This document shows, piece by piece, positions 25,579-34,616 of a stretch of 37,651 bases of DNA. Both the position numbers and the translations under genes were made by a program. The notes under the pieces were generated by a model. It saw nothing but the letters and a program-made list of their open reading frames with translations, ran no database searches and was not told the origin of the DNA. Within the stretch, counting starts at the first letter, position 1. Every line of letters begins with the position of its first letter. Source of the stretch: a bacterium (GTDB taxonomy: Bacteria; Zhuqueibacterota; QNDG01); the NCBI GenBank assembly GCA_021158245.1, contig JAGGVB010000174.1:1-37651 (forward strand), written 5' to 3'.

Positions 25579-26442
25579 TTATATGAGACCCTTCATATGA
25601 ATTACGTCCCAGTACGAAAAGACCGGGCCCTCAAGGCAGGTATATATATAACCTCCGATACTGCAGTGCCCGCATTTACCGACACCGCATTTCATTCTCC
25701 GCTCAAGAGTCATAAGTATCTGATGTTTTGGTACATTTAATTTTAATATCTCGGCAACAACAAATTTATACATAATCGGAGGCCCGCACACTGCAAAACT
25801 GGTATTATTGGGATCTATATCAGTTAGATTTGCAAAAAGCCTGGTAATAAGACCTGTCTCATACGGCCAGGCTCCTGTATCATCCTGATCCACTGTCAGA
25901 TGGCAGATCAGATCGTCACGGGTCATCATGTTGAAAAATTCTTCTTTAAATAACATATCATCAGGACGTTTTGCACCGTGAAGAAGGTAAATTTTTCCAA
26001 ATTGATCCCTGTTGTCCAGGGCATAAAGAAGAAGAGATCTTAATGGAACTGCGCCAAGTCCTCCCATTACAATTACAAGGTCCCTTCCTTTCATGTCCTC
26101 AATAGGGAATCCGTTGCCATAAGGGCCTCTCACACCCATAATATGATTTTCTTTCATCTTGAAAATATGATTTGTAACATTGCCAACTCTGCGTATACCA
26201 AATTCAATAAGCCCCGGCCTTGACGGAGTGGAAGATATACTGAAAGGAGCCTCACCTATGCCATTCAGAGAAACCATCATGAACTGGCCAGGCAGGTAAT
26301 TAAGGTTTATAGCTTTTGAGACATCTACCGCCCTTACCTGGAAAAAATTAACATCTTCAGTTAAGGGATATCTTCTAATCAAACGCATAGGTTCCGGAGT
26401 GTACGGATTTCTCGGCTCTGATGCACATGCACAATTTGTCAT
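25579..26442 (-). CDS. hydG: Sulfhydrogenase gamma subunit, FAD/NAD(P)H oxidoreductase
   Basis: A 287-residue flavoprotein of the group 3b hydrogenase. The FAD domain has APFSISSTPS, the nucleotide domain MGGLGAVPLRSLL and CGPPIM, and the C-terminal [2Fe-2S] site uses Cys252, 257, 260 and 269 (MKCGVGKCGHC). It exchanges hydride with NAD(P)H and electrons with HydB. ATG 26442 overlaps the hydB stop by four bases and has GGAGG seven bases upstream. It is paralogous to the subunit at 20771-21589. Confidence 0.9.
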   Translation of the reverse strand: MTNCACASEPRNPYTPEPMRLIRRYPLTEDVNFFQVRAVDVSKAINLNYLPGQFMMVSLNGIGEAPFSISSTPSRPGLIEFGIRRVGNVTNHIFKMKENHIMGVRGPYGNGFPIEDMKGRDLVIVMGGLGAVPLRSLLLYALDNRDQFGKIYLLHGAKRPDDMLFKEEFFNMMTRDDLICHLTVDQDDTGAWPYETGLITRLFANLTDIDPNNTSFAVCGPPIMYKFVVAEILKLNVPKHQILMTLERRMKCGVGKCGHCSIGGYIYTCLEGPVFSYWDVIHMKGLI

Positions 26443-27464
26443 ACTTCCACCTCCTCGCCTTTAAGCCGCATACCGACAGTTCTGATATCAATACCTACCG
26501 GGCATGTGTCAATACAGCGGCCGCATCCGACACATGCAGGCTCATCATATGCGCCGATAAAGGCCTGAAGTTTATGAATAAATCTCAATTTAAGACGTTC
26601 TGATCTTGCCTCCCTGAAGTTGTGCCCTTCAGCTACCATTGAGAATTCACGAAACATACATGAATCCCACTGCCTTATTCTCCTGCCGTCAACAGTGTTC
26701 ATTTCAACTTCATCTCTCACATTATAGCAGGAACATGTCGGGCAGACTATTGTACAGGCACCGCATGAAAGACACTTTTCACCAAGTTCCTCCCACATGG
26801 GATGGTCGTAACTCAGCTCCACAATTCCAGGCATTCCTGTAAAATCCATATTTAACTTAAATTTGGATTCTCTCTCTTTTCTCCACTGAATGTACTTCTC
26901 AAGGTCTTCATGAGTCACTACTTCTCCTATCATTCTCGGACAGCCGCGTACCATATCATCACCGAGACTGGAACCAACCCATACAAGATAAAAATCACCC
27001 AATTCTGTAAAAAAAAGATCAAACCCTTTTTCCACGTTGCTCGTGTTAGTTGTCTTACAGAAACAAAGATCATCGGGAACACACGAATATCCGATAATCG
27101 CAGTGTTGCGCCTTCGCTCCATGTAGTATGGATCTTCAAAATTAATGGAATGAAATCTGTCCATAATCATAAGAGCATGGATATCGCATGGATGCAATCC
27201 GAATAATACTCTTTTAGGAATGTCTGACAGCTCTTCTTTCATACCTTCCTTTGAAAAACTGTACATGGGAAATTCGGGCGGGACAAATAACTTTTTAAAG
27301 GGAATTTTTGTTCTAAGAGCCTTTGTCTCAATATCAGAAAATGAATCAATTTTTGAAAGAGAATAGTGCTCTCCGTTTTTCACAGGGCCCCAAAGTTCTC
27401 CGAATAACTCAATAGTCTTTAAGAACTTATTAAGGTCCTTCTTTTTAAGTTTAACAGCTCTCAT
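26439..27464 (-). CDS. hydB: Sulfhydrogenase beta subunit, iron-sulfur protein
   Basis: A 341-residue electron-transfer subunit, first gene of the 3b operon. Two C-terminal [4Fe-4S] sites are at Cys231/234/237/241 and Cys311/314/317/321. A further cysteine set (Cys93 in HPCD, Cys128, Cys134, Cys136) matches the third site of HydB/AsrA proteins. It links HydG to HydD. The ORF can begin at TTG 27467, but ATG 27464 with GGAGG just upstream is preferred. Two candidate promoters lie 5' (27578-27606 and 27740-27768). Confidence 0.9.
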   Translation of the reverse strand: MRAVKLKKKDLNKFLKTIELFGELWGPVKNGEHYSLSKIDSFSDIETKALRTKIPFKKLFVPPEFPMYSFSKEGMKEELSDIPKRVLFGLHPCDIHALMIMDRFHSINFEDPYYMERRRNTAIIGYSCVPDDLCFCKTTNTSNVEKGFDLFFTELGDFYLVWVGSSLGDDMVRGCPRMIGEVVTHEDLEKYIQWRKERESKFKLNMDFTGMPGIVELSYDHPMWEELGEKCLSCGACTIVCPTCSCYNVRDEVEMNTVDGRRIRQWDSCMFREFSMVAEGHNFREARSERLKLRFIHKLQAFIGAYDEPACVGCGRCIDTCPVGIDIRTVGMRLKGEEVEV

Positions 27465-27577
27465 CAATCCTCCGAAGTTACAAATAAAAACTGCAATTTT
27501 AGTTACTATTTATTATTTCTTTACTGCAATCATCATTATTTTACACTGCTGCTTTTCACTCTAAAACACTTATTATA

Positions 27578-27606
27578 ATGATAAGTATTTCTTATGAAAT
27601 TGTCAA
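27578..27606 (-). promoter_or_regulatory. Proximal sigma-70-type promoter of the 3b hydrogenase operon
   Basis: On the minus strand TTGACA (27601-27606), 17 bases, TATCAT (27578-27583). Predicted start is near 27571, about 107 bases before hydB. A near-copy drives the other hydrogenase operon. Confidence 0.6.
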
Positions 27607-27739
27607 GAAAATTACAAAAACGGGCTGCATCAAATCCTCCTATATAGAATTATCTAACAGAATCCTGACTGGAAAATTATCATAATATTTTTACAATCCT
27701 GACAGTTTTTACCTGTCTTCTACCTGAACAAAGGTCTTA

Positions 27740-27768
27740 ATTATAAGCATTGTTAATTATAATATCAA
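27740..27768 (-). promoter_or_regulatory. Distal sigma-70-type promoter of the 3b hydrogenase operon
   Basis: On the minus strand TTGATA (27763-27768), 17 bases, TATAAT (27740-27745), a strong consensus match. The -35 overlaps an imperfect dyad, plus-strand TTGTTAATTATAATATCAA (27750-27768), which could be a repressor site. Confidence 0.55.
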
Positions 27769-27900
27769 GTAAAATTTTATCTATCACGCTTTTTTTCTGC
27801 ATAATTGAATATTTATTCAACATGCTGATTTGTTCGCCAGTTTTATTCAATGCTGCTTGAAATTATTTAATCAGGGTCCAGGGAATTAAACACCCATGTG

Positions 27901-27929
27901 TATAAATAGATAATAATTATCCATTTATA
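27901..27929. repeat. 29-bp near-perfect palindrome, candidate regulator site
   Basis: TATAAATAGATAAT (27901-27914) and ATTATCCATTTATA (27916-27929) are inverted copies with one mismatch and a one-base centre. It lies 108 bases upstream of the sigma-54-type -24 element of the histidine kinase gene, a typical enhancer distance, and about 135 bases upstream of the distal hydrogenase promoter. Confidence 0.55.
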
Positions 27930-28036
27930 ATTAGAAATTACCCGTATGATTAATCCTATTGATTTCCATAGAAATATTTGCAGCATACAAGTCATTGACA
28001 ATAAACAACATATAAATACAAATTAAAAAAATATCC

Positions 28037-28052
28037 TGGCAATATATTTGCT
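28037..28052 (+). promoter_or_regulatory. Sigma-54-type promoter of the signalling operon
   Basis: TGGCAA, five bases, TTGCT; the invariant GG (28038-28039) and GC (28050-28051) are ten bases apart. Predicted start is near 28063, 28 bases before the kinase ATG. The rest of the 27465-28090 gap holds the two minus promoters and the palindrome and otherwise only AT-rich sequence. Confidence 0.6.
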
Positions 28053-28090
28053 GTTAACTATTTTGATAAAAATATTTTTGGCGACAAATT

Positions 28091-30568
28091 ATGACTAAAA
28101 AAAATGCATTGATTATTTCAAGCGACGGCATTGCTGCTTTAGAGTTTAAAAACGTTCTGATAAAAAACGGCTATAAAATATTAAAAATAGCCCAAACAGG
28201 AGAAGAGGGCCTTGAATTATCAGATAAACTAAATCCTGATTTTATTATTATTGATACTCATCTGAAAGGCAGGATAGATGCCATAACAGCCATAAATCAA
28301 ATCTCTGCAAAGCACACCATACCGTTAGTAATTACTACATCAGAAAATGAACTAAATGCTGCCAAAGCAATAAATAAAAGAACCTCAACAAATATATTGA
28401 TTAAACCTGTACAAAAAGATATTCTCATCTACACAATAGAAAACTCAATTCTGCAGGTAAAACTTTACAAAAATGATAAAAAATATTATAATCTGTTTAA
28501 CAGCGTTGCAGATCCTATCTTAATATTCAGAAAAGACAACTATAAAATTCTCGACTGCAACAAAGCATTTTTAAAAAGATACGGATACACAAAATCCCAA
28601 TTAATTAAAATGACCCCGTTTAATCTTCACCCTGAAGAAGAATTGGAAATTGTTAAACAGCGAATCAATATGGCTAATCGTGAATATGAATTTGAGTATC
28701 ATCATATCACAAAAACCGGAGACATCCTTGATGTTTCCATAACAAGTGATGAAATACTTTATGACGGGAAAGAAGCCTTTATCAGCATAATTCACAACAT
28801 AACAACACGGATAAAAAATGAAAACAAAATAAAAAAGCAGGCATTCGAAGCAGAACTTATCTTTAATATCGGGAAAAAATTAAGCCGAAAACTTGATTGT
28901 GAACTGCTTTTAAAAGAAACTGTGGATTCAATAAAAAATCAATTTAATTATTACGGAGTTCTGCTTCTTCTATTCGACAAAAAAAGAGAAAACCTTGTTC
29001 TAAAAGCCATATCAGGGGAACACTCCAAAGTCTTCCCTGCAAAAATGAAGATAAATATAAATGAGGGATTAATCGGAAAAGCAGCAAGAACCGGTGTGCC
29101 AATACTATGCAGGGATGTTTCAAAAAATAAAGATTATATTAACACATCAAACGAGAAAACAAAATCAGAACTTTCCGTACCGATAATCAGCAATAAGAAA
29201 ATAATCGGTGTTATTGATATTCAAAGCAATAAATTAAATGCTTTTTCCGAAGAAGACGAAAAAGTAATTGAAACAATAAGCTCACAGGTAGCCATTGCAT
29301 TAGATAATGCAAAACTTTATAACACCATTAATAAAAAACTGGCTGAACAGAAAAAAACTGCAGCTATTTTAAGGAAAACCCAGCAGGAAACGGACAGAAT
29401 CTTTAATACTGCAATTGACGGTATTATTGTTATTGACAGACAATTTAAGATATACAAAATAAACGACTCACTATTAAAACAACTTAACATATCAAGAGAG
29501 AAAGCAATCGGAGCAAAATGTCATGCGCTGATCCGATCTTCGATATGCAATACTCTAAAATGCCCTATCTACCAGATTAGTGATAAAAATGTTCAATACA
29601 CTCAAACAGGCGTTATTGTTCATGCCCCTGATAAAGAGCTTAAATGCACTATCTCGTCATCTGCCTTTTACTCTGCAGAAGGCCGATTAAACGGCATTGT
29701 CTCCTCTTTTCACGATATTACGGAATACATGGAAATGCAGACTAAACTAATACAGGCAGAAAAGCTCCAATCCATAGGCCAGCTTGCATCAGGCATTGCG
29801 CATGAGATTAATACACCCATCCAATATGTTGGTGATAATGTGAGATTTTTTAAAGATTCTTATAAAAATTTTGCAAAAATAATTGAGCAGACTGAAAATC
29901 TCTGCGAATCAATAAAATCGGGTGGTGATATTGTCCAAGCTGCTGAAAAACTGCATCAGATTAAAGACGAAGCAGGGCTTGATTTTTTAATAAATGAAAT
30001 ACCAACAGCAATTGATCAGACACTTGACGGAGTTGCGAGAATATCAAAAATAGTTTCTGCAATGAAAGACTTTTCTCATCCCGGAGAAACAGAAAAATCA
30101 TTAAATGATATAAACAGAGCAATAGAGACAACTGTTACAATAGCACGAAACAGATGGAAATATGTTGCAGATATTGATTTACAATTAGACGAATGGCTTC
30201 CTCCTGTTCCATGCTATATTGACGAATTCAACCAGGTAATATTAAATTTAATCGTAAATGCAGCAGATGCTATTGCAGATAAAATCGGCAGCTCGGAAGA
30301 AAAAAAAGGTAAAATTACAATTAAAACTAAACCCGCCGGCAATTATATTGAAATTTCCATTAAGGACACAGGAACAGGTATTCCTGAAAAAGTAAAAGAT
30401 AAGGTCTTTGATCCGTTTTTTACGACAAAAGAGGTGGGAAAGGGAACAGGCCAGGGCCTGGCAATAAGCTACTCTGTTATTGTGGAGAAACATAAAGGGA
30501 GTATAGGTTTTGTATCTGTACCAGGGGAAGGCACTGAATTTAAAATTAAACTCCCTATTGATTCATAG
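28091..30568 (+). CDS. Cytoplasmic sensor histidine kinase, REC-PAS-GAF-PAS-HisKA-HATPase
   Basis: An 825-residue kinase without membrane segments. In order: a receiver-like domain (about 5-120; Asp55, Lys105), PAS (130-245), GAF (255-410), a second PAS (432-548), the dimerisation/phosphoacceptor helix with His571 (QLASGIAHEINTPIQYV) and an ATPase domain (NLIVNAADAI N-box, DTGTGIP, GQGLAISYSVI). The second PAS holds three closely spaced cysteines (477, 486, 491; KCHALIRSSICNTLKCPIY), which could bind a metal or cluster or form disulfides for redox sensing. It is transcribed divergently from the 3b hydrogenase and heads an operon with two receiver proteins. The signal is unknown; redox or H2 status is inferred from context. 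Confidence 0.88.
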   Translation: MTKKNALIISSDGIAALEFKNVLIKNGYKILKIAQTGEEGLELSDKLNPDFIIIDTHLKGRIDAITAINQISAKHTIPLVITTSENELNAAKAINKRTSTNILIKPVQKDILIYTIENSILQVKLYKNDKKYYNLFNSVADPILIFRKDNYKILDCNKAFLKRYGYTKSQLIKMTPFNLHPEEELEIVKQRINMANREYEFEYHHITKTGDILDVSITSDEILYDGKEAFISIIHNITTRIKNENKIKKQAFEAELIFNIGKKLSRKLDCELLLKETVDSIKNQFNYYGVLLLLFDKKRENLVLKAISGEHSKVFPAKMKININEGLIGKAARTGVPILCRDVSKNKDYINTSNEKTKSELSVPIISNKKIIGVIDIQSNKLNAFSEEDEKVIETISSQVAIALDNAKLYNTINKKLAEQKKTAAILRKTQQETDRIFNTAIDGIIVIDRQFKIYKINDSLLKQLNISREKAIGAKCHALIRSSICNTLKCPIYQISDKNVQYTQTGVIVHAPDKELKCTISSSAFYSAEGRLNGIVSSFHDITEYMEMQTKLIQAEKLQSIGQLASGIAHEINTPIQYVGDNVRFFKDSYKNFAKIIEQTENLCESIKSGGDIVQAAEKLHQIKDEAGLDFLINEIPTAIDQTLDGVARISKIVSAMKDFSHPGETEKSLNDINRAIETTVTIARNRWKYVADIDLQLDEWLPPVPCYIDEFNQVILNLIVNAADAIADKIGSSEEKKGKITIKTKPAGNYIEISIKDTGTGIPEKVKDKVFDPFFTTKEVGKGTGQGLAISYSVIVEKHKGSIGFVSVPGEGTEFKIKLPIDS

Positions 30569-30595
30569 TAACTTTTTATCAGTATGGGGAAAAAC

Positions 30596-31798
30596 ATGAA
30601 AAACATACTGCTCGTTGATGACGAACCCAATGTACTCTCAGGACTGAAAAGGATGTTGTACCCAATGCACAGTATCTGGAATGTACAGACCGCTGAGAGC
30701 GGCAAACTTGCCCTTGAAAAGATGATCAGTATACCCTTTGACGTTTTAATTACTGATATGCGTATGCCTGAAATGAACGGCCTTGAATTATTAACTCAGG
30801 TAAAGGAGAGATATCCCGATATAATAAGAATTGTTCTATCCGGCCATTCAGACAGAGAAATTATATTAAAATCAGTTAATATTGTACACCAATACCTGTC
30901 AAAACCATGCAGCGCTGATACAATAAAAACAACAATTGAACGAGTTCTTGCAATAAAGAATCTGCTTCAATCATCAAAGATACGTACAGTTGTTTCCTCT
31001 TTACAGCAGCTTCCGAGCCTTCCCGAGCTGTACACTAATATCATGGCTGAAATTCAAAAAGACGAGCCTTCAATAAATGTTGTAGCAGAAATAATAAGTG
31101 AAGATATAAGTATGTCTGCAAAAGTACTGCAGCTTGTAAATTCCGCTTTCTTCAGCCTGCCGCGGCATATTTCATCTATCCAGAATGCTGTGAATCTTCT
31201 CGGGTTAGAAACAATAAGTTCTCTCGTACTGTCAATCAAGATATTTTCTCAGTTTGACAATAAGAGCTTTGACTTTTTCCCAATACACAGGTTATGGTCA
31301 CACAGCCTCCGCGTTGCAAATTTCTCAAAATATATCTCTTCTAAAATTTTAGAAAATCCGATTATAAGCGATTATACCTTTATATCAGGAATGATGCACG
31401 ACATAGGCAGGTTATTATTAGTGACGAATTTCCCCGAAGAGTATAAAAAAATCATTCAGCCTGCAGAAAAAAACTTTGATTTAATTTGCAGTATTGAGCA
31501 GAAGGAGCTTGGTGTTACTCATTCAGGCGTAGGAGCCTATCTTCTTGGTATATGGGGATTTCCCTATCCGGTAATTGAAGCGGTGGCATTCCATCACACA
31601 CCTCTTCAAAGTAAAGACAGCTCATTATCTCCGCTTTCGTTTGTATATATCACAGATTTACTTGACAATATGAATCAATACAAGACAGAATTTAAACCCA
31701 ATGCAGAATACCTTAAAATGATAAATCTTAAAAGTAATCTAACAAATTTTAAAAATGAATATAAAAATTTTCTACTTCGAAAGGATGACAGACAATGA
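30596..31798 (+). CDS. Response regulator with REC and HDOD domains
   Basis: A 400-residue protein. The receiver (1-120) has LLVDDE, phosphoacceptor Asp54 (ITDMRMPEMNG) and YLSKPC. An HDOD domain follows (about 135-340; SLPELYTNIMAEI, ISMSAKVLQLVNSAFF, GMMHDIGRLLLV, AVAFHH), a signal-output domain related to HD phosphohydrolases and common in chemosensory and adhesion pathways. I choose ATG 30596, which has GGGGA seven bases upstream, over ATG 30584. It lies 27 bases after the kinase and overlaps the next gene by four bases, so it is a likely phosphotransfer partner. Confidence 0.85.
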   Translation: MKNILLVDDEPNVLSGLKRMLYPMHSIWNVQTAESGKLALEKMISIPFDVLITDMRMPEMNGLELLTQVKERYPDIIRIVLSGHSDREIILKSVNIVHQYLSKPCSADTIKTTIERVLAIKNLLQSSKIRTVVSSLQQLPSLPELYTNIMAEIQKDEPSINVVAEIISEDISMSAKVLQLVNSAFFSLPRHISSIQNAVNLLGLETISSLVLSIKIFSQFDNKSFDFFPIHRLWSHSLRVANFSKYISSKILENPIISDYTFISGMMHDIGRLLLVTNFPEEYKKIIQPAEKNFDLICSIEQKELGVTHSGVGAYLLGIWGFPYPVIEAVAFHHTPLQSKDSSLSPLSFVYITDLLDNMNQYKTEFKPNAEYLKMINLKSNLTNFKNEYKNFLLRKDDRQ

Positions 31799-32946
31799 AC
31801 AACAGCATTCTGTTTGTAGACGATGATCCAAATATACTCTCAGCGTTCAAACGAACCCTGCACAATAAGTTCGTCATTGATACGGCTGAAAACGGGGAAC
31901 AGGGACTTGAAAAATTGATGACAAATAATAGTTTCGCTGCAGTTGTCGCAGATATGCGTATGCCCAAAATGGATGGAGTAACTTTTTTACAACACGTAAG
32001 AAAATTCAATAAAAATATAATTAGAATAATGCTTACAGGCAATGCTGACATCCAAACCGCAATTGACGCGGTAAATGACGGCCGCGTTTTCAGGTTTTTA
32101 ACAAAACCCTGTCCTCAGCAAATATTGGTAACCACTCTTGAATCAGCATTAGAACAATACCGCCTTATCAACGCAGAACAGGAGCTTTTAAAAAAAACAT
32201 TAACAGGTGCAGTAAAGGTGCTTGTTGAAATCCTCAGCATGGTAAATCCTGCAGCATTCAGCCGTGCCAGCAGAATAAGAAAAATATCCGGACATATCGT
32301 AAAACAGATGGGTCTTCACAATATATGGTTATATGAAGTTTCTGCAATGCTTTCCCAAATTGGGTGCGTAAGCCTTCCTTCGTCCTTATTAAACAAAGTC
32401 TATTCACAAATCGAACTTACTGCTGAAGAGAAAAGATTGTACTCATCTCATCCTATTATTGGTTACAACCTTCTGTCCAAAATTCCCAGATTGGAAGCAA
32501 TAGCATCAATCATTAAAAATCAGGATATACCATTCTCCCAATTCCCTGTAACTTCTGATACCGGAAAAGAGGACACAGAAACAACAGGAGCACAAATTTT
32601 AAAAGCTGCCACAGATTTCGATTTTAAATTAATTTCCGGAATTTCCAAAAAAGATGCTGTTGAAGAATTAAAGTGTGATATTAATATTTATAATCCGAAA
32701 ATTGTGGAAGCGCTTGAATCATATCACTCTATACAGGAATTAAATCAAAAGAAAATCGTCAGAGTTAAAGATTTGATTTACGGTATGGTTGCTTTACATG
32801 ATATAAAAGCCAATAATGGAATTTTACTTGCTGCTAAGGGCCAGGAAATAACATATCCGGTAATAGCTAAACTTCAAAATTTTGCGAGACATGTAGGTAT
32901 TGAAGAACCTTTTGAGGTATTAATGCCTGAAAAAAATCATCATTAA
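31795..32946 (+). CDS. Response regulator with degenerate HD-GYP-like domain
   Basis: A 383-residue protein. The receiver (1-120) has FVDDDP, Asp53 (VADMRMPKMDG) and FLTKPC. The output region (about 140-250) aligns in pattern with HD-GYP c-di-GMP phosphodiesterases, but the metal-binding HD of HDIGK is replaced (MLSQIGCVSLP) and the later HHE/GYP block reads IIKNQDIPFSQF. SSHPIIGYNLL is retained. It is therefore probably non-catalytic, acting by binding. A C-terminal 80 residues (VRVKDLIYGMVALHDIKANN) form a small beta domain seen in related regulators. ATG 31795 overlaps the previous gene by four bases. Confidence 0.8.
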   Translation: MNNSILFVDDDPNILSAFKRTLHNKFVIDTAENGEQGLEKLMTNNSFAAVVADMRMPKMDGVTFLQHVRKFNKNIIRIMLTGNADIQTAIDAVNDGRVFRFLTKPCPQQILVTTLESALEQYRLINAEQELLKKTLTGAVKVLVEILSMVNPAAFSRASRIRKISGHIVKQMGLHNIWLYEVSAMLSQIGCVSLPSSLLNKVYSQIELTAEEKRLYSSHPIIGYNLLSKIPRLEAIASIIKNQDIPFSQFPVTSDTGKEDTETTGAQILKAATDFDFKLISGISKKDAVEELKCDINIYNPKIVEALESYHSIQELNQKKIVRVKDLIYGMVALHDIKANNGILLAAKGQEITYPVIAKLQNFARHVGIEEPFEVLMPEKNHH

Positions 32947-32953
32947 ATATTTA

Positions 32954-32973
32954 GGGTCTACCGAAAAACTAAT
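32954..32973 (+). repeat. Left terminal inverted repeat of the IS
   Basis: GGGTCTACCGAAAAACTAAT, exactly the reverse complement of 34515-34534. Confidence 0.92.
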
Positions 32974-33040
32974 TTATTTGATATGCAGATAAACCCCCGT
33001 TCTTGAAATCTGGTAAATTGTGATTATTACAGATTACTCA

Positions 33041-34389
33041 TTAGATTCTTCTCGCTGCTGTGACCAAGTTACGGCTCAACAGCCCCATATTTATCCATGA
33101 GAGCTCAGTATCAGGCCTCTTGGCACGCACTTGCTTGAGGAGATTATGTTCCTTGGTAACTCCAAATGCACCCTCAATCCGGTTACGTTCTCTTTGTTTC
33201 TTCCTCCGCCATCTTTTATTGTTATTGGCCGCTTTTCCTGTTTTCGGACGCCCCAGAGGCTTCATACTCGTTTTGATTTCGACTCCATCTACATCTTTAC
33301 GTTGTTTTAAATACATTCGATTTTCACGTGTCCCGTATATCTGATCACCTGATGCCCAAAATGGATCTTTATCAAATCGTGTACTGAACTTTTCCACACT
33401 TTCCTGAAATTTGGTTCCTTCATGAAAATTCTCATAATCATGATGATCAAGAAACAGGAAACCATCAACATAACTCAGATTGCCCTTCATACCAAACTCT
33501 ACGGTCTTGCCCGATTTACCTCTGACTATGGGACGGACATAAGGCTTTGATAAGCTAACTATCCGACCTTCAATACTATGTGTTCTGTCAGCATACATCT
33601 TTTTTTGCTGTGCGTAGATATGTTCGACAGTCTCAAAACCTTCCAGAATCTTCCCTGAAACCATATGCCCTTTTACTTCCACTTCTGCGATAAGTTCTGT
33701 CAGTTGGGACATATTCCGCCTCAGATATTGAAGAAGAGATTTGTTCATTCGCCGGATCTCTTTTTTTGTCTTGCGCTTCTTCTTCTGAAATGAACGGTAT
33801 TCTTTTTTCGCTTTTCGACAATAAGTTCTAATCTTGCAACCGACAATCCTGCTCAGTTTACGAATTTGAGTAACACAAAATTCTCTGGATTTATTTAGAA
33901 GGCCGCTGTCATAGGGATATGTAATGTTGCTTTCAAATACTGTGGCATCTACATGGAATCCTTTGGGTTTTATGAGCTTATCCCGGACAAGAGATTCTAT
34001 CATATACGCCTCAAACTCATCAAATTCTTTTTCGCCAAGCCGTTTTCGGGCATTGCTCAAACTCGTATGGTGAAAGGGAGGACGACTTCTGAAATCTTCC
34101 AAACCGATGAAGTATTGAAGATAGGGATTTTGGTAATCTGCAGGGTGATTTCTTCATCACTCATACAAAGAATGTGCTTCAATATCAAAGCACCAAGCAG
34201 CTTACGAGCGGTTATGCCGGGTCTGCCTGTATGACTGAAAGTCTGTGAATATGTTTTCTCAAATCCTTGCCAATTGATTAATTCGGCAAGAATTATCCAG
34301 CGGTTCGTTAAATCAAGATGATCTTTAAAAGGCATAAATGAGCTTAACAATTCTAATTGATTGACATTCGTGATTGAAAGTGCGTACAT
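33041..34389 (-). pseudogene. DDE transposase of the IS, split by a -1 frame change
   Basis: The N-terminal part (34389 to about 34130) has the DUF772/InsH N-terminal pattern (SHTGRPGITARKLLGALILK). The C-terminal part (from about 34130 to 33041) has the DDE core: Asp52 in FHVDATVFE, Asp253 in SGDQIYGTRENR and Glu310 in RNRIEGAFG (numbered from the TTG at 34102). Between ATT-ACC and CAA-AAT-CCC the frame shifts by -1; joined, it gives the family's NPYLQYFIGL motif. There is no A-rich slippery heptamer there, so a single-base deletion is more likely than programmed frameshifting. Otherwise the coding sequence is intact, suggesting a recent event or a sequencing error. Confidence 0.85.
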
Positions 34390-34514
34390 TCAGCCACCAT
34401 AAGTTTTGGGTTAAAGTGCAAGCATTTTTGCTGCTTTTTTCATTTTCTCGTGCACTTTGGTGTTTAAATATACACATTTTTCCCAACTTAATCAACTGTT
34501 TTTATTCATTTTAG

Positions 34515-34534
34515 ATTAGTTTTTCGGTAGACCC
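34515..34534 (-). repeat. Right terminal inverted repeat of the IS
   Basis: ATTAGTTTTTCGGTAGACCC on the plus strand, perfect inverted copy of 32954-32973. Confidence 0.92.
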
Positions 34535-34599
34535 TACATAACAACACAAAAAATACTATATGAATAAAATTCGTCAAGTGGATAATAATTTCCTTGATA

Positions 34600-34616
34600 C
34601 AGGGAAACATTCCCTG
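34600..34616. repeat. 17-bp perfect dyad upstream of the chemosensory operon
   Basis: CAGGGAA-ACA-TTCCCTG, seven-base perfect arms. It lies about 140 bases upstream of a sigma-54-like element and outside the IS. It could be an operator or enhancer site, or a short hairpin. Confidence 0.5.

Larger units (their letters stand above)
32954..34534. mobile_element. IS5/IS1182-like insertion sequence, 1581 bp
   Basis: The element is bounded by perfect 20-bp inverted repeats and contains one transposase in two frames, on the minus strand. Both outer junctions carry TA (32952-32953 and 34535-34536), either a 2-bp target duplication or two more repeat bases. It sits seven bases after the stop of the REC-HD gene. 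Confidence 0.9.

Noticed and set aside
27750-27768. Rex- or Fnr-type operator at the distal hydrogenase promoter
   Set aside because: TTGTTAA half-site fits Rex, but the other half (ATATCAA) does not; kept only as an imperfect dyad.
34549-34577. Minus-strand promoter outside the IS right end (TTGACG-N17-ATTTTT)
   Set aside because: -10 has almost no consensus match; probably chance in AT-rich DNA.
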